From Avimicrobium caecorum (lineage in GTDB: Bacteria > Bacillota > Clostridia > Oscillospirales > Ruminococcaceae), in the NCBI GenBank assembly GCA_904394705.1, contig CAJFNJ010000011.1:1-43269 (forward strand): a stretch of DNA of 43,269 nt. Reading direction: 5' to 3'. The translations under genes and the position numbers were made by a program. This document shows, in pieces, positions 29,403 to 38,500 of the stretch. Positions within the stretch are counted from its first letter, which is position 1. Each line of letters starts with the position of its first letter. The notes below the pieces were generated by a model. That model was given only the letters and a program-made list of their open reading frames with translations. It did not search any database and was not told where the DNA came from.

Positions 29403-30998
29403 TTGATTACTGTTACCGATCTGGGCCTCAGCTTTGGCACCGATAAGCTGTTCAGCCATGTCGATCTCAAATTTGTTCCGGGTAACTGCTACGGCGTCAT
29501 CGGAGCCAACGGTGCAGGCAAGTCCACTTTTCTGAAGATCCTCTCGGGAGAACTGGAACCCACCAGCGGTTCGGTGGAGATCCCGGCCGACACCCGGATG
29601 TCGGTGATGAAGCAGGACCATTTCCAGTATGATGAATACACAGTACTGGATACCGTCATCATGGGCAACAAGCGCCTGTATGACATTATGAAGGAAAAGG
29701 ATGCCCTCTATATGAAGGAGGACTTCTCCGAAGCGGACGGTGAAAAGGCCGCCGAACTGGAAGGCGAATTTGCCGAGCTGGGCGGCTGGGACGCTGAAAC
29801 CGAAGCGGCACAGCTGCTGCAGGGTCTGGGACTGGGCAATGATCTGCTGTACAGCCAGATGTCCTCGCTCAAGGCGGACGACAAGATCAAGGTGCTGCTG
29901 GCGCAGGCGCTGTTCGGTCATCCGCAGATCATTCTGCTGGACGAGCCTACCAACCATCTGGATGTAAGCGCCATCCACTGGCTGGAGGACTTCCTCTATG
30001 ACTTTGTGGGCACTGTGATCGTGGTATCCCATGACCGTCACTTCCTCAACAATGTCTGCACCCATATCGTGGATATTGACTACGGCAAGATCAAGATGTA
30101 TGTGGGCAACTACGACTTCTGGTATGAGTCCAGCCGTCTGGTGCAGCAGATGATCAAGGATCAGAACAAGAAGAACGAAGAGAAGATCAAGGAACTGCAG
30201 ACCTTTATCCAGCGGTTCTCGGCGAACAAGTCCAAGTCCCGGCAGGCTACTTCCCGCCGGAAGCTGCTGGATAAGCTCACCGTAGAGGAGATGCCTGCTT
30301 CGTCCCGCCGGTACCCCTGGGTATCCTTCAAGGCGGAACGGGAAGTGGGTAAGGAAGTGCTGGCTGTGGAGAACCTCTCTGCGGTACAGGACGGCGTGAC
30401 CCTCTTTGAGAATCTCAACTTCCGGGTGGGCCGGGAGGACAAGATCGCCATCGTATCGGAAAACGAAATGGCAGTTACCGCCCTGTTCAAGATCCTCACC
30501 GGGGAGGAGGAGCCGGCTTCGGGCAGCTTCAAGTGGGGCATCAGCACCAGCCAGTCCTATTTCCCCAAGGACAACAACGAGTTCTTTGACGGCTGCGATC
30601 TCAACCTCATCGAGTGGCTGCGGCAGTATTCCACCGACGACCATGAGAGCTATCTCCGGGGCTTCCTGGGACGAATGCTCTTCTCGGGTGATGAGCCGCT
30701 CAAGCCGGTGAAGGTGCTCTCGGGCGGTGAGAAGGTGCGCTGCATGCTCTCCCGCATGATGCTGTCCAGCGCCAATGTGCTGCTGCTTGACCAGCCCACC
30801 AACCACCTGGATCTGGAGTCCATCACCGCCCTCAACAACGGCCTGATCGACTTCAAGGGTGTTATCCTCTTTGCCACCCATGACCATCAGTTCATGCAGA
30901 CAGTGGCAAACCGTGTGATCGAGCTGACCCCGAACGGCTGCATCGACCGCATGGGTACCTATGAGGACTACCTGGCATTCAAGGGCCTGGAGGTCTGA
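29403..30998 (+). CDS. ABC-F family ATPase, YkpA-like
   Basis: This 531-residue protein has two ABC domains and no membrane part; ABC-F proteins bind ribosomes. NBD1 has Walker A GANGAGKST (34-42) and Walker B LLDEPTNHLD (Asp180, Glu181), but a degenerate signature (SSLKADDK). The linker SANKSKSRQATSRRKLLDKL is positively charged. NBD2 has a degenerate Walker A (VSENEMAVT, 351-359), an intact signature LSGGEKVR and Walker B LLLDQPTNHLD, in which Gln464 replaces the catalytic Glu. One ATP site is thus complete and one is not. The degenerate Walker A is usual for YkpA-like proteins as I recall them; the Gln looks unusual. TTG start at 29403 with AAGGAG upstream. Confidence 0.93.
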   Translation: MITVTDLGLSFGTDKLFSHVDLKFVPGNCYGVIGANGAGKSTFLKILSGELEPTSGSVEIPADTRMSVMKQDHFQYDEYTVLDTVIMGNKRLYDIMKEKDALYMKEDFSEADGEKAAELEGEFAELGGWDAETEAAQLLQGLGLGNDLLYSQMSSLKADDKIKVLLAQALFGHPQIILLDEPTNHLDVSAIHWLEDFLYDFVGTVIVVSHDRHFLNNVCTHIVDIDYGKIKMYVGNYDFWYESSRLVQQMIKDQNKKNEEKIKELQTFIQRFSANKSKSRQATSRRKLLDKLTVEEMPASSRRYPWVSFKAEREVGKEVLAVENLSAVQDGVTLFENLNFRVGREDKIAIVSENEMAVTALFKILTGEEEPASGSFKWGISTSQSYFPKDNNEFFDGCDLNLIEWLRQYSTDDHESYLRGFLGRMLFSGDEPLKPVKVLSGGEKVRCMLSRMMLSSANVLLLDQPTNHLDLESITALNNGLIDFKGVILFATHDHQFMQTVANRVIELTPNGCIDRMGTYEDYLAFKGLEV

Positions 30999-31006
30999 GA
31001 ATCCGC

Positions 31007-31035
31007 TTGACAGTTCCGGCGCCCCGTTCTATGAT
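31007..31035 (+). promoter_or_regulatory. Near-consensus promoter upstream of the GLUG lipoprotein
   Basis: TTGACA at 31007-31012 and TATGAT at 31030-31035, spacer 17 bases, just after the ABC-F stop codon. A strong terminator lies between it and the lipoprotein gene. Confidence 0.8.
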
Positions 31036-31062
31036 GGAGACAGGAACAGAATCGCCATAAAG

Positions 31063-31094
31063 AAAAGAGCAGGACTTGTTCCTGCTCTTTTTTG
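31063..31094 (+). terminator. Terminator between the ABC-F gene and the lipoprotein gene
   Basis: Stem AAAGAGCAGG / CCTGCTCTTT with a seven-base loop and T run. It can end ABC-F transcripts but also lies about 20 bases downstream of the predicted start of the 31007 promoter's transcript. Confidence 0.9.
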
Positions 31095-31110
31095 TTTGGA
31101 GGGAAGATGG

Positions 31111-32655
31111 ATGAAACGAATGGTTTTGCTGGCGCTGATGCTGGCAGTGCTGTGTGCCGGCTGTACCCTGGAAAATGGGACACCGGAGCCGGGATCTGAG
31201 ACGGAGCAGTCTGTTTCACAGGAGGAAGTGTCTGAATCCGGGCCGACCGAAACCGAGCTGGAAGAGGCGGCCCGGCTGGAGATCCTGATGAAAGAGGTGC
31301 TCTGCTATGAGAGCTCCCATGGGGGTGCTCCGTATGAATATGGGCAGCCGGGATTCATCGCCTGGGATTTCGGAGAGGTTTATCTGGACCTGACCAGCAA
31401 CCGGGAGGAGCCGGCGGAGGAACAGAACGCCCTGATCCAGACAATGGCCGAAGCGTGGTTCGGCTGTCCGGGGGAGCAGAAGGCAAAGTATGGGTACACC
31501 AGCGCCTACTTTGTCGGAGAGCCCCGGGTAAAGGCGCGGGACTATCAGTTTTCCGATGACCGGGCGGAGGTGACTGTATCCCGCAGCTGGAAGGGGCAGA
31601 AGCTCTATGATGCCCGTTATACCTTTGTGGCGGAACCGGCCCCGGAGGGATTGGAGGGCACCTGTGCTGAAAAGCTCATCGACAACGGGAAAATCTGGCG
31701 GTTCGACCGTGTGGAGTGGCTTGGGAATGAGCATGAGGGAGAGTTTATCGAGATTTCCACCGCGGAGGAGCTGCTTGACATGGCACAAAAGATCAACAGC
31801 GGCGATCAGGAGGCAGCGCACGGGAATTACCGCCTGACCCAGGACATCGACCTGACCGGCGTGGAATGGGAGCCCATCGGCAGTCCGGGCCTTGCGCTGA
31901 TTCTCGAGCGGGAGCGGATGTATGGCGTGGTGAATACCCAGGGGTTCCAGGGCGTTTTTGATGGCGCGGGACATCGGATCACCGGCCTGGAATACAGCAC
32001 TGAAACACGGGAGGCCGGATTCTTTGGCTGCATTGCCCCCAATGCGGAGGTCCGGGATCTCACGGTGGAAGGCACGGTTCTGAGCGCACCGGCGGATTAC
32101 TGGGATTTAGGCCATGACACAGCGGCAGCAGGAGGCTTTGCGGCAGCTGTGGTCAATGGAGCCAAAGTGGAAAACTGCCACTTTATCGGAAGTGTGGACG
32201 GATATGGGACAGTGGGAGGCTTTGTGGGGCTTCTGAAAAATGATCCGGGCGCTTATAAACTGGATCTTGCAGAGCCAGTCATCAAAGACTGTACCTTCCA
32301 GGGAGAAGTGACAGCCACCTATAATTCCGGTGGATTTGTCGGGGCGGCAGAAGCTTGCATCGAAGGCTGCTCCGCTCAGGGGACTCTCACCATTCGCCCT
32401 GGTGAGGGAGAGGACAGAGCTAACAGCATCGGCGGCTTTGTGGGAAGCCTGAACGGAACGATTGTGTCCTGTCACTGCGGCATGAAAATCGACTTTGTGC
32501 TCCGGGACCCCAACTGGATGGGCAATTTTACAGGGTTCCTGTCTGACGGGGGAATGTATAGCTGTACGATGGATAAGGAGCTTATCAATCCGGAGTGGTA
32601 TATGGTGGGATACCAGGATATGCTGCATCTGCCCATGGAGGTGGAACCGGTCTGA
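31111..32655 (+). CDS. Lipoprotein with GLUG-type beta-helix repeats
   Basis: This 514-residue exported lipoprotein has the signal peptide MKRMVLLALMLAVLCAGC, with the lipobox cysteine at position 18. After an acidic linker and a ~150-residue globular region, the part from about residue 235 shows YRLTQDIDLTGVEWEPIG, FQGVFDGAGHRITGL, and repeated GGFxG turns (GTVGGFVGLL, NSGGFVGAA, SIGGFVGSL). These are the GLUG/right-handed beta-helix pattern of surface adhesin-like or glycan-binding proteins. ATG at 31111 follows GGAGGG; ATG at 31107 is in another frame without a signal peptide. It is flanked by terminators on both sides. Confidence 0.9.
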   Translation: MKRMVLLALMLAVLCAGCTLENGTPEPGSETEQSVSQEEVSESGPTETELEEAARLEILMKEVLCYESSHGGAPYEYGQPGFIAWDFGEVYLDLTSNREEPAEEQNALIQTMAEAWFGCPGEQKAKYGYTSAYFVGEPRVKARDYQFSDDRAEVTVSRSWKGQKLYDARYTFVAEPAPEGLEGTCAEKLIDNGKIWRFDRVEWLGNEHEGEFIEISTAEELLDMAQKINSGDQEAAHGNYRLTQDIDLTGVEWEPIGSPGLALILERERMYGVVNTQGFQGVFDGAGHRITGLEYSTETREAGFFGCIAPNAEVRDLTVEGTVLSAPADYWDLGHDTAAAGGFAAAVVNGAKVENCHFIGSVDGYGTVGGFVGLLKNDPGAYKLDLAEPVIKDCTFQGEVTATYNSGGFVGAAEACIEGCSAQGTLTIRPGEGEDRANSIGGFVGSLNGTIVSCHCGMKIDFVLRDPNWMGNFTGFLSDGGMYSCTMDKELINPEWYMVGYQDMLHLPMEVEPV

Positions 32656-32661
32656 GGCAAA

Positions 32662-32694
32662 TAAAAAAGGAAGGGTCATCGCCCTTCCTTTTTT
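32662..32694. terminator. Bidirectional terminator
   Basis: Stem AAAAAAGGAAGGG / CCCTTCCTTTTTT with a seven-base loop, between the convergent lipoprotein and anti-sigma genes. Confidence 0.92.
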
Positions 32695-32708
32695 CATGGC
32701 ATCATGCC

Positions 32709-34616
32709 TCAGTCGTCGGTTTCCGAGTCATATTCCAGCACGGCGCCGGTGGAGCCGCTGATCTTGACTTCATATTCGGTATTGCCGGAACGCATCTCTA
32801 CCTCATATTCGTTGTCGTCCTGATCGTAGTCCACCTTCACGTAGTCAGCGGCGGTCAGCCCGGCACGCTCCAGAGCGATGCGCTTGGCATCCGCTTCCGA
32901 AATGGTGCTGCTGCCGCCCGAGGTCTGCCGTGCCTCCTGCTTGGATTCCAGCACAGCGCCGGTGGTTCCGTCGATCTTGTATTCATACTCGCTGTCGGCG
33001 GTGTAGAACTCGATCTCGTATTCCGCACGCCCGTCATCGTAGTCCAGCTCGGTCTTGGTGAAGGTGGCGGTGCTCAGTCCGGCGTGCGCCAGTGCCTTGG
33101 AACGGGCAGTTTCACTGTCGATGGCAGCTGCCGCAGCTGTGCTGCCCGACCCGCCCTGATTCCAGGCTTTCAGTGCCTCAAAGTCCCAGGAGAGAATGCT
33201 GCCGTCCTGGGCGTTCAGATCATAGTCATACTCCCGGTCGGCGGTGTAGAGCTCGATCTCATACTGCATCATGCCGTCGTCATAGTCCAGCTCCACCTTC
33301 TTGAAGGTGACTTCGCTGGCGTCCATCCCCAGATGTTCCAGCACCTTCGCCTTGGCTTCCTCGGCGCTGATGTAGCTGCCGGTCTGGGTCTGGGCGGTGA
33401 AGCCTCCGATCTCGTTGTCCACACTCAGCACCTTGCCAGTGAGGGCGTCGATCTCATAGTCATATTCCTGGGAAGCGGTGTAGAACTCAATGTCATAGAC
33501 CATGGAGCCATTGTCCTGATCCAGCTTGGTCTTGATGAAGGTGACTTCGCTTTCGGAAAGGCCGGCATCGTCCAGGGCAGCCTGGCGGGCCTCCTGGGCG
33601 GTGATGTAATTGCCGCCGGCACTGACGCTTCCGCCGGAGGAGAGCTCATATTCATAGCTCAGAACCTGACCGGTGCGGGCGTTGATGGAGTATTCATATT
33701 CCACCCCGCCAGCCAGGAATTCCACTTCATATTCCATGATGCCGCCGTCGCAGTCCAGCTCAGTGTTGATGAAGTCGGTGTCAGCCGAGGTGATCCCGGC
33801 ATGTTCCAGAGCGATTTCCTCTGCCCGGGCGGTGCCGATATAACCCGACTCACTGGCAGAACCGGTGGTGGTGGTGTTGGAAAGGGCGATCTGCTTGCTG
33901 GATGCCAGCAGGTTGAGGTCGTTGATGGACATCTCCGCCAGATCCTCAGCCTTGAGCATGGGCAGCTCGTTGAGGATATTGCGGATCAGGGCAGCCTTGC
34001 CCTCGGAGATGCCGTAGTCGCCTGCCATATTCTGCAGGTCGTTGTCCGAAACCACCTGCTGGGCGATCACAGAGCCGCCGAAGCTGTCCAGAGCGGAGTT
34101 GATCTCATTGGTGAGACGGTCGGTGACTTCCACCGATTTCTGATGGTCGTCACTTTCCACAGTGAGCAGAATGGAGTTGGAAAGCTCGCTCAGGTAGCCG
34201 TTCTTCACCATTGAGCCGATGATGGCATTGGTGGCGACATCCACATCCACACCCTTGAGCTTCATATCCTCCAGAATGATTTCAGCATCCTTGTTGAGCG
34301 CTTCGGCAGAAATAACCTTTTCCGCCTTGTTGACCCGCAGCTCAATGCTGGGGTTGACATCCATCTCCACCGTGTAGTTGAGGGCACGGTAGCGGTTCCA
34401 CCAGAACAGGCCGCCGATCATCATACAGGCAGCTGTTCCCAGGGACAGCACCTTGATCCAGTTATTGTTGCGGCTGCGGGGATCGGATATATTCTCCATA
34501 TACAGGATCTCTCCTTTCGGTTCCTTGGCACAGTCGGCCAGGATGCGGTCGAGAACATCCGGTGTCAGATGTTCCGCGGCAGTTTTCAGTTTCTGTTCCA
34601 TCGGATCGTTTCGCAT
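32709..34616 (-). CDS. RsgI-like anti-sigma factor with five PepSY repeats
   Basis: This 635-residue single-pass membrane protein has a cytoplasmic N-terminus (~1-52, LTPDVLDRILADC), a membrane helix at ~53-73, and an RsgI-type outer domain. That domain carries MDVNPSIELRVNKAEKVI, including the Asn88-Pro89 bond at which RsgI proteins are known to self-cleave. Five PepSY-like repeats of ~60-65 residues follow at about 259-323, 337-401, 415-479, 498-557 and 571-630. Each has an A-x-x-x-A-L-x-x-A-G helix, acidic strands (LDYDDG) and a TGxVLS end. It starts two bases after the sigma gene's stop, with AAGGAGG inside that gene. It probably holds the ECF sigma factor inactive until an outside signal triggers proteolysis. 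Confidence 0.9.
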   Translation of the reverse strand: MRNDPMEQKLKTAAEHLTPDVLDRILADCAKEPKGEILYMENISDPRSRNNNWIKVLSLGTAACMMIGGLFWWNRYRALNYTVEMDVNPSIELRVNKAEKVISAEALNKDAEIILEDMKLKGVDVDVATNAIIGSMVKNGYLSELSNSILLTVESDDHQKSVEVTDRLTNEINSALDSFGGSVIAQQVVSDNDLQNMAGDYGISEGKAALIRNILNELPMLKAEDLAEMSINDLNLLASSKQIALSNTTTTGSASESGYIGTARAEEIALEHAGITSADTDFINTELDCDGGIMEYEVEFLAGGVEYEYSINARTGQVLSYEYELSSGGSVSAGGNYITAQEARQAALDDAGLSESEVTFIKTKLDQDNGSMVYDIEFYTASQEYDYEIDALTGKVLSVDNEIGGFTAQTQTGSYISAEEAKAKVLEHLGMDASEVTFKKVELDYDDGMMQYEIELYTADREYDYDLNAQDGSILSWDFEALKAWNQGGSGSTAAAAAIDSETARSKALAHAGLSTATFTKTELDYDDGRAEYEIEFYTADSEYEYKIDGTTGAVLESKQEARQTSGGSSTISEADAKRIALERAGLTAADYVKVDYDQDDNEYEVEMRSGNTEYEVKISGSTGAVLEYDSETDD

Positions 34617-34618
34617 CT

Positions 34619-35194
34619 CTAAGCCTCCTTCAAGTGTTTTTGCAGTTTTTGGAGTGCCCGGTGATAGCGGGATACAGCTGCCGGCAGGGAAATGTGCATC
34701 TGCTCTGCAATCTCCCGGTGTTTGAGTCCGGCAACGGCGTGCAGCATGACAATCTGCCGTTCATCGTCTTCCAGACAGCGGATGGCGGTCTGGAGGATCA
34801 TACGGTCCTCAGCAGTGGCAAAGGGATTCTCCGTTTCGGGGAATTCCAGATCCTCTGCGGAAACCTCGGTACGGCTTTTGCGGCGCAGCTGCATCAGGCA
34901 CAGGTTGCGGGTCATGGTCAGAATCCAGGAGAGAGGGCGTCCGCCCCGGTCATAGCGGTCTGCCATGCGGTAAAGCTGTACAAATGTGTCATGCAGGATA
35001 TCTTCTGCGTCCTGGCGGTTCTTGAGAATGGAAAGCGCCAGCGCGAATACAGCGGTTTTTGAATTTTCATAGAGGACCGACATGGCGTCGGTCTCTCCTG
35101 CTGCCAGGCGCAGCAGAGCCTCATGCAGCCTTTGTTCCTGGAGCTGCCGGGCATCGGCGGCTTCGGACGGAAGGCTGGAAAAAAGAAACAGCAT
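34619..35194 (-). CDS. ECF-type RNA polymerase sigma factor
   Basis: This 191-residue sigma70-family protein has region 2 (VLYENSKTAVFALALSILKNRQDAEDILHDTFVQLYR) and region 4 (LEDDERQIVMLHAVAGLKHREIAEQMHISLPAAVSRYHRALQKL). Regions 1.1 and 3 are missing, as in ECF sigmas. The ATG at 35194 is chosen because AGGTGAGG is six bases upstream; a GTG 12 bases earlier lies within that site. The linker 95-120 contains the acidic stretch SAEDLEFPETENPF. It is co-transcribed with the anti-sigma gene and probably autoregulated, with a hairpin in its leader. Confidence 0.95.
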   Translation of the reverse strand: MLFLFSSLPSEAADARQLQEQRLHEALLRLAAGETDAMSVLYENSKTAVFALALSILKNRQDAEDILHDTFVQLYRMADRYDRGGRPLSWILTMTRNLCLMQLRRKSRTEVSAEDLEFPETENPFATAEDRMILQTAIRCLEDDERQIVMLHAVAGLKHREIAEQMHISLPAAVSRYHRALQKLQKHLKEA

Positions 35195-35244
35195 ACAAAC
35201 CCTCACCTGTCTGTAATATGCTTCTGCAATCGATTTCTTTGCAG

Positions 35245-35292
35245 AAAAAAGAAAAAATCCCGAAAAAAGCAGTATGATCGGACTGTCGGGAT
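35245..35292 (-). terminator. Terminator-like hairpin in the leader of the sigma gene
   Basis: On the minus strand ATCCCGA (35292-35286) pairs with TCGGGAT (35263-35257), with an inner CAGT/ACTG stem, followed by TTTTTTCTTTTTTC. It lies between the likely promoter and the sigma start codon, so it may act as an attenuator. Confidence 0.55.
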
Positions 35293-35303
35293 CTGCCTAT
35301 ATA

Positions 35304-35332
35304 ATGATAATACATTTTATTCGGTTCTTCAA
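35304..35332 (-). promoter_or_regulatory. Candidate promoter of the sigma/anti-sigma operon
   Basis: Minus strand TTGAAG at 35332-35327 and TATCAT at 35309-35304, spacer 17 bases. It looks like a housekeeping promoter; an ECF-type autoregulatory site was not evident to me. Confidence 0.5.
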
Positions 35333-35439
35333 CCAAAAAACCATGAATTTTCCAGGGGAGCCGGAGTCGCATCCAAGGGAAACCGGCGGGATTTTGTCCG
35401 CAAAAGAGGAAGTGGGTAAAAAGGAGTGCGCAGATAACC

Positions 35440-35469
35440 TTGATTTTTTAGGACAGTTTGTGCTATAAT
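35440..35469 (+). promoter_or_regulatory. Promoter of the activase-fusion gene
   Basis: TTGATT at 35440-35445 and extended -10 TGC-TATAAT ending at 35469, spacer 18 bases. The leader to the ATG is about 105 bases. Apart from the two promoters and the hairpin, the 386 bases between the sigma gene and this gene show no supported gene. Confidence 0.65.
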
Positions 35470-35580
35470 GCAAGCGAGTATGATTCACACAAAATTAGTA
35501 TAATTTTTGGCTTTGAATTCCCGCAGAGGGATACAAAGCACCCCCTTATTGTATATCTACACCAGAAAGAGGTGCAAAGA

Positions 35581-38500
35581 ATGAACGAACAGGATTATCT
35601 GTTGGGCATTGACGTGGGTTCCACCACCGTCAAGGTCGCCATTATGGACCAGGTCGGCGAGATTCTGTACAGCGAATACTGCCGTCATTTTGCCCGCATT
35701 CAGGAGACACTGGCTGAGGTACTGCGCCGGGCTTCCGAGAAGCTGGGAAGCATACCGGTACTGCCTGCCATCACCGGCAGCGGCGGTATGGCACTGGCTC
35801 AGGCCATGAAGATCCCCTTTGTCCAGGAAGTCATCGCCGTAAGTGAGAGCCTGGACCGCCGGTATCCCCAGACCGATGTAGCCATCGAGCTGGGCGGTGA
35901 GGATGCCAAGATCCTCTACCTCACCGGCGGACGGGACCAGCGCATGAACGGCATCTGTGCCGGCGGCACCGGTTCCTTCATCGACCAGATGGCAGCGCTG
36001 CTGGGCACCGATGCCGAAGGTCTCAATGAATATGCCAGAAACTACAAGCGGATCTATCCCATTGCCGCCCGGTGCGGTGTTTTTGCCAAGAGTGACCTGC
36101 AGCCCCTGATCAACGAGGGCGCAGCCAAGGAGGACCTGGCAGTGTCCATCTTCCAGGCAGTGGTGAACCAGACCATCAGCGGTCTGGCACAGGGCCGCCC
36201 CATCCGGGGCAATGTGGCCTTCCTGGGCGGACCGCTCCACTTTATGCCCGAGCTGCAGAAGGCCTTTGTGCGCACCCTGAAGCTCACCCCGGAACAGACC
36301 ATTGTGCCGGAGAATTCCCATCTGTTTGCCGCCATGGGCAGTGTGCAGTATGCCGCAGCCAACCTGCCGGAGCAGATGACTTCCTTCCCGCTGGACGAAC
36401 TCTGCGAAAAGCTGGAGAAGGGCATCCATCTGGAGGCGGAGATCAAGCGTCTGCCGCCATTGTTCCAGGACGAAGCCGAATACAATGAGTTTGTGGAGCG
36501 CCACGCCTACTACAAGATCAAGCGGGCGGATCTGGCCACAGCCAGCGGCAAGTGCTATCTGGGCATCGATGCCGGTTCCACCACCACCAAACTGGCGCTC
36601 ATCAACGCCCATGGCGACCTGCTCTGGTCCTTCTATGAGGGCAATGTGGGCAGCCCGCTCAATACGGTCATCAAGGCTATGGCACAGCTGCAGAAGCTCA
36701 TGCCCCCGGACCTCAAGATTACATACGCCTGCTCCACCGGCTATGGCGAACAGCTCCTCAAAGAGGCGCTGGGCCTGGACGAAGGGGAAGTGGAGACCAT
36801 CGCCCATACCACAGCGGCGCTGTTCTTCGACCATCAGGTGGACTGTGTGCTGGACATCGGTGGACAGGACATGAAGTGCATCAAGATCAAGGAAGGCGTG
36901 GTGGACAGCATCACCCTCAACGAGGCCTGTTCTTCGGGCTGTGGCTCCTTCCTGGAGAGCTTCGCCAACTCCCTGGGCCTCACTGCCGAGCAGTTTGCCG
37001 AGGCGGCACTCTATGCGCCGTCCCCGGTGGATCTGGGCACCCGCTGCACCGTCTTTATGAACTCCAATGTAAAGCAGGCCCAGAAGGAAGGCGCCAGCCT
37101 GGGCGACATCTCTGCCGGCCTTTCCTACTCGGTGGTAAAGAATGCCCTCTATAAGGTGCTCAAGTGCAATACTCCCCAGGAGCTGGGCGAGCATATCGTG
37201 GTACAGGGCGGTACCTTCTATAATAACGCGGTGCTGCGCTGCTTTGAGAATATCCTCGGCGCCAGCGTCATCCGACCGGATATTGCGGGCATCATGGGTG
37301 CCTTCGGCGCGGCGCTCATCGCCATGGACCGCTGCCACGGGCGCCAGAGCAAGATGCTCTCGATGGATGAGATCCAGAACCTCACCTGGGAGAGCCGTCT
37401 GGTGCGCTGCGGACGCTGTGAGAACAACTGCCAGCTTACGGTGAGCATCTTCCCGGGCGGACGGCGGTTCATCACCGGCAACCGCTGCGAAAAGGGTCTG
37501 GGGGAGACCCATGTGGAAAACGATACCCCCAATCTGATGAAGTACAAGTTCCGGCGGATCTTTGACTATGAGCCGCTGGCTGATTCGGAAGCGCCCCGGG
37601 GCGTACTGGGCATTCCCCGGGTGCTCAATATGTATGAGAACTATCCCTTCTGGGCCACCTTCCTGCGGGAGCTGGGCTTTGCGGTACGGCTGTCGCCCCA
37701 GAGCAGCAAGGCCATCTATGAGATGGGCATGGAGACCATTCCCAGTGAATCGGAGTGTTATCCTGCCAAGCTGAGCCATGGTCATGTGGAATGGCTCATC
37801 GCCCATGGCGTGGACCGGATCTTCTATCCCTGTGTCTACTATGAGCGCAAGGAGGACGAGAACTCCCAGAACCACTTCAACTGTCCCATGGTTATGTCCT
37901 ATCCCGAGAACCTCAAGAACAACATTGAGGCGCTCTGGCAGGGCACTGTGAAGATGTACAGTCCCTTTGTGGCCTTCACCGATGAGATCACCATCACCGA
38001 GCGTCTGAAGAAGGTGATGGCAGAGAACTTCGGCATTCCCGAAGCGGAAACCGCCGCGGCAGCTTCCAAGGCCTGGGCAGAACAGCTCCGGGCCAAGGAC
38101 GACATCCGCCGGGAGGGCGAACGGGTGCTGGAGTGGGTGAACGCCGATCCCGACCGCCATGGCATTGTGCTGGCGGGCCGTCCCTATCACTGCGACCCGG
38201 AGGTCAACCACGGCATTCCCGAGATGATCGCCTCCTATGGGCTGGCTGTGCTCACCGAGGACAGCATTGCCCACCTGGCCCTCCAGGACGAGGACTATCT
38301 CACCCGTCCGCTGCGGGTCACCGACCAGTGGACCTATCATTCCCGTCTGTATGCGGCGGCTTCCTATGTCCGCCGGTTTGATAACCTCGACCTGGTGCAG
38401 CTCAATTCCTTTGGCTGCGGCGTGGACGCTGTCACCACCGATGAGGTGGCAGAGATCCTCATCAAGTCGGGCAAGCTCTATACCCTGCTCAAAATCGACG

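Noticed and set aside
32595..34214. Plus-strand open frame of ~540 codons opposite the anti-sigma gene
   Set aside because: The repetitive VHLQLGLDEG-like product is the mirror of the PepSY repeats and has no translation signals.
35343..35468. Short plus-strand frame of ~41 codons starting MNFPGEPESHPRETGG
   Set aside because: No ribosome site before the ATG (only an A run), no recognisable product, and it overlaps the promoter of the activase gene.
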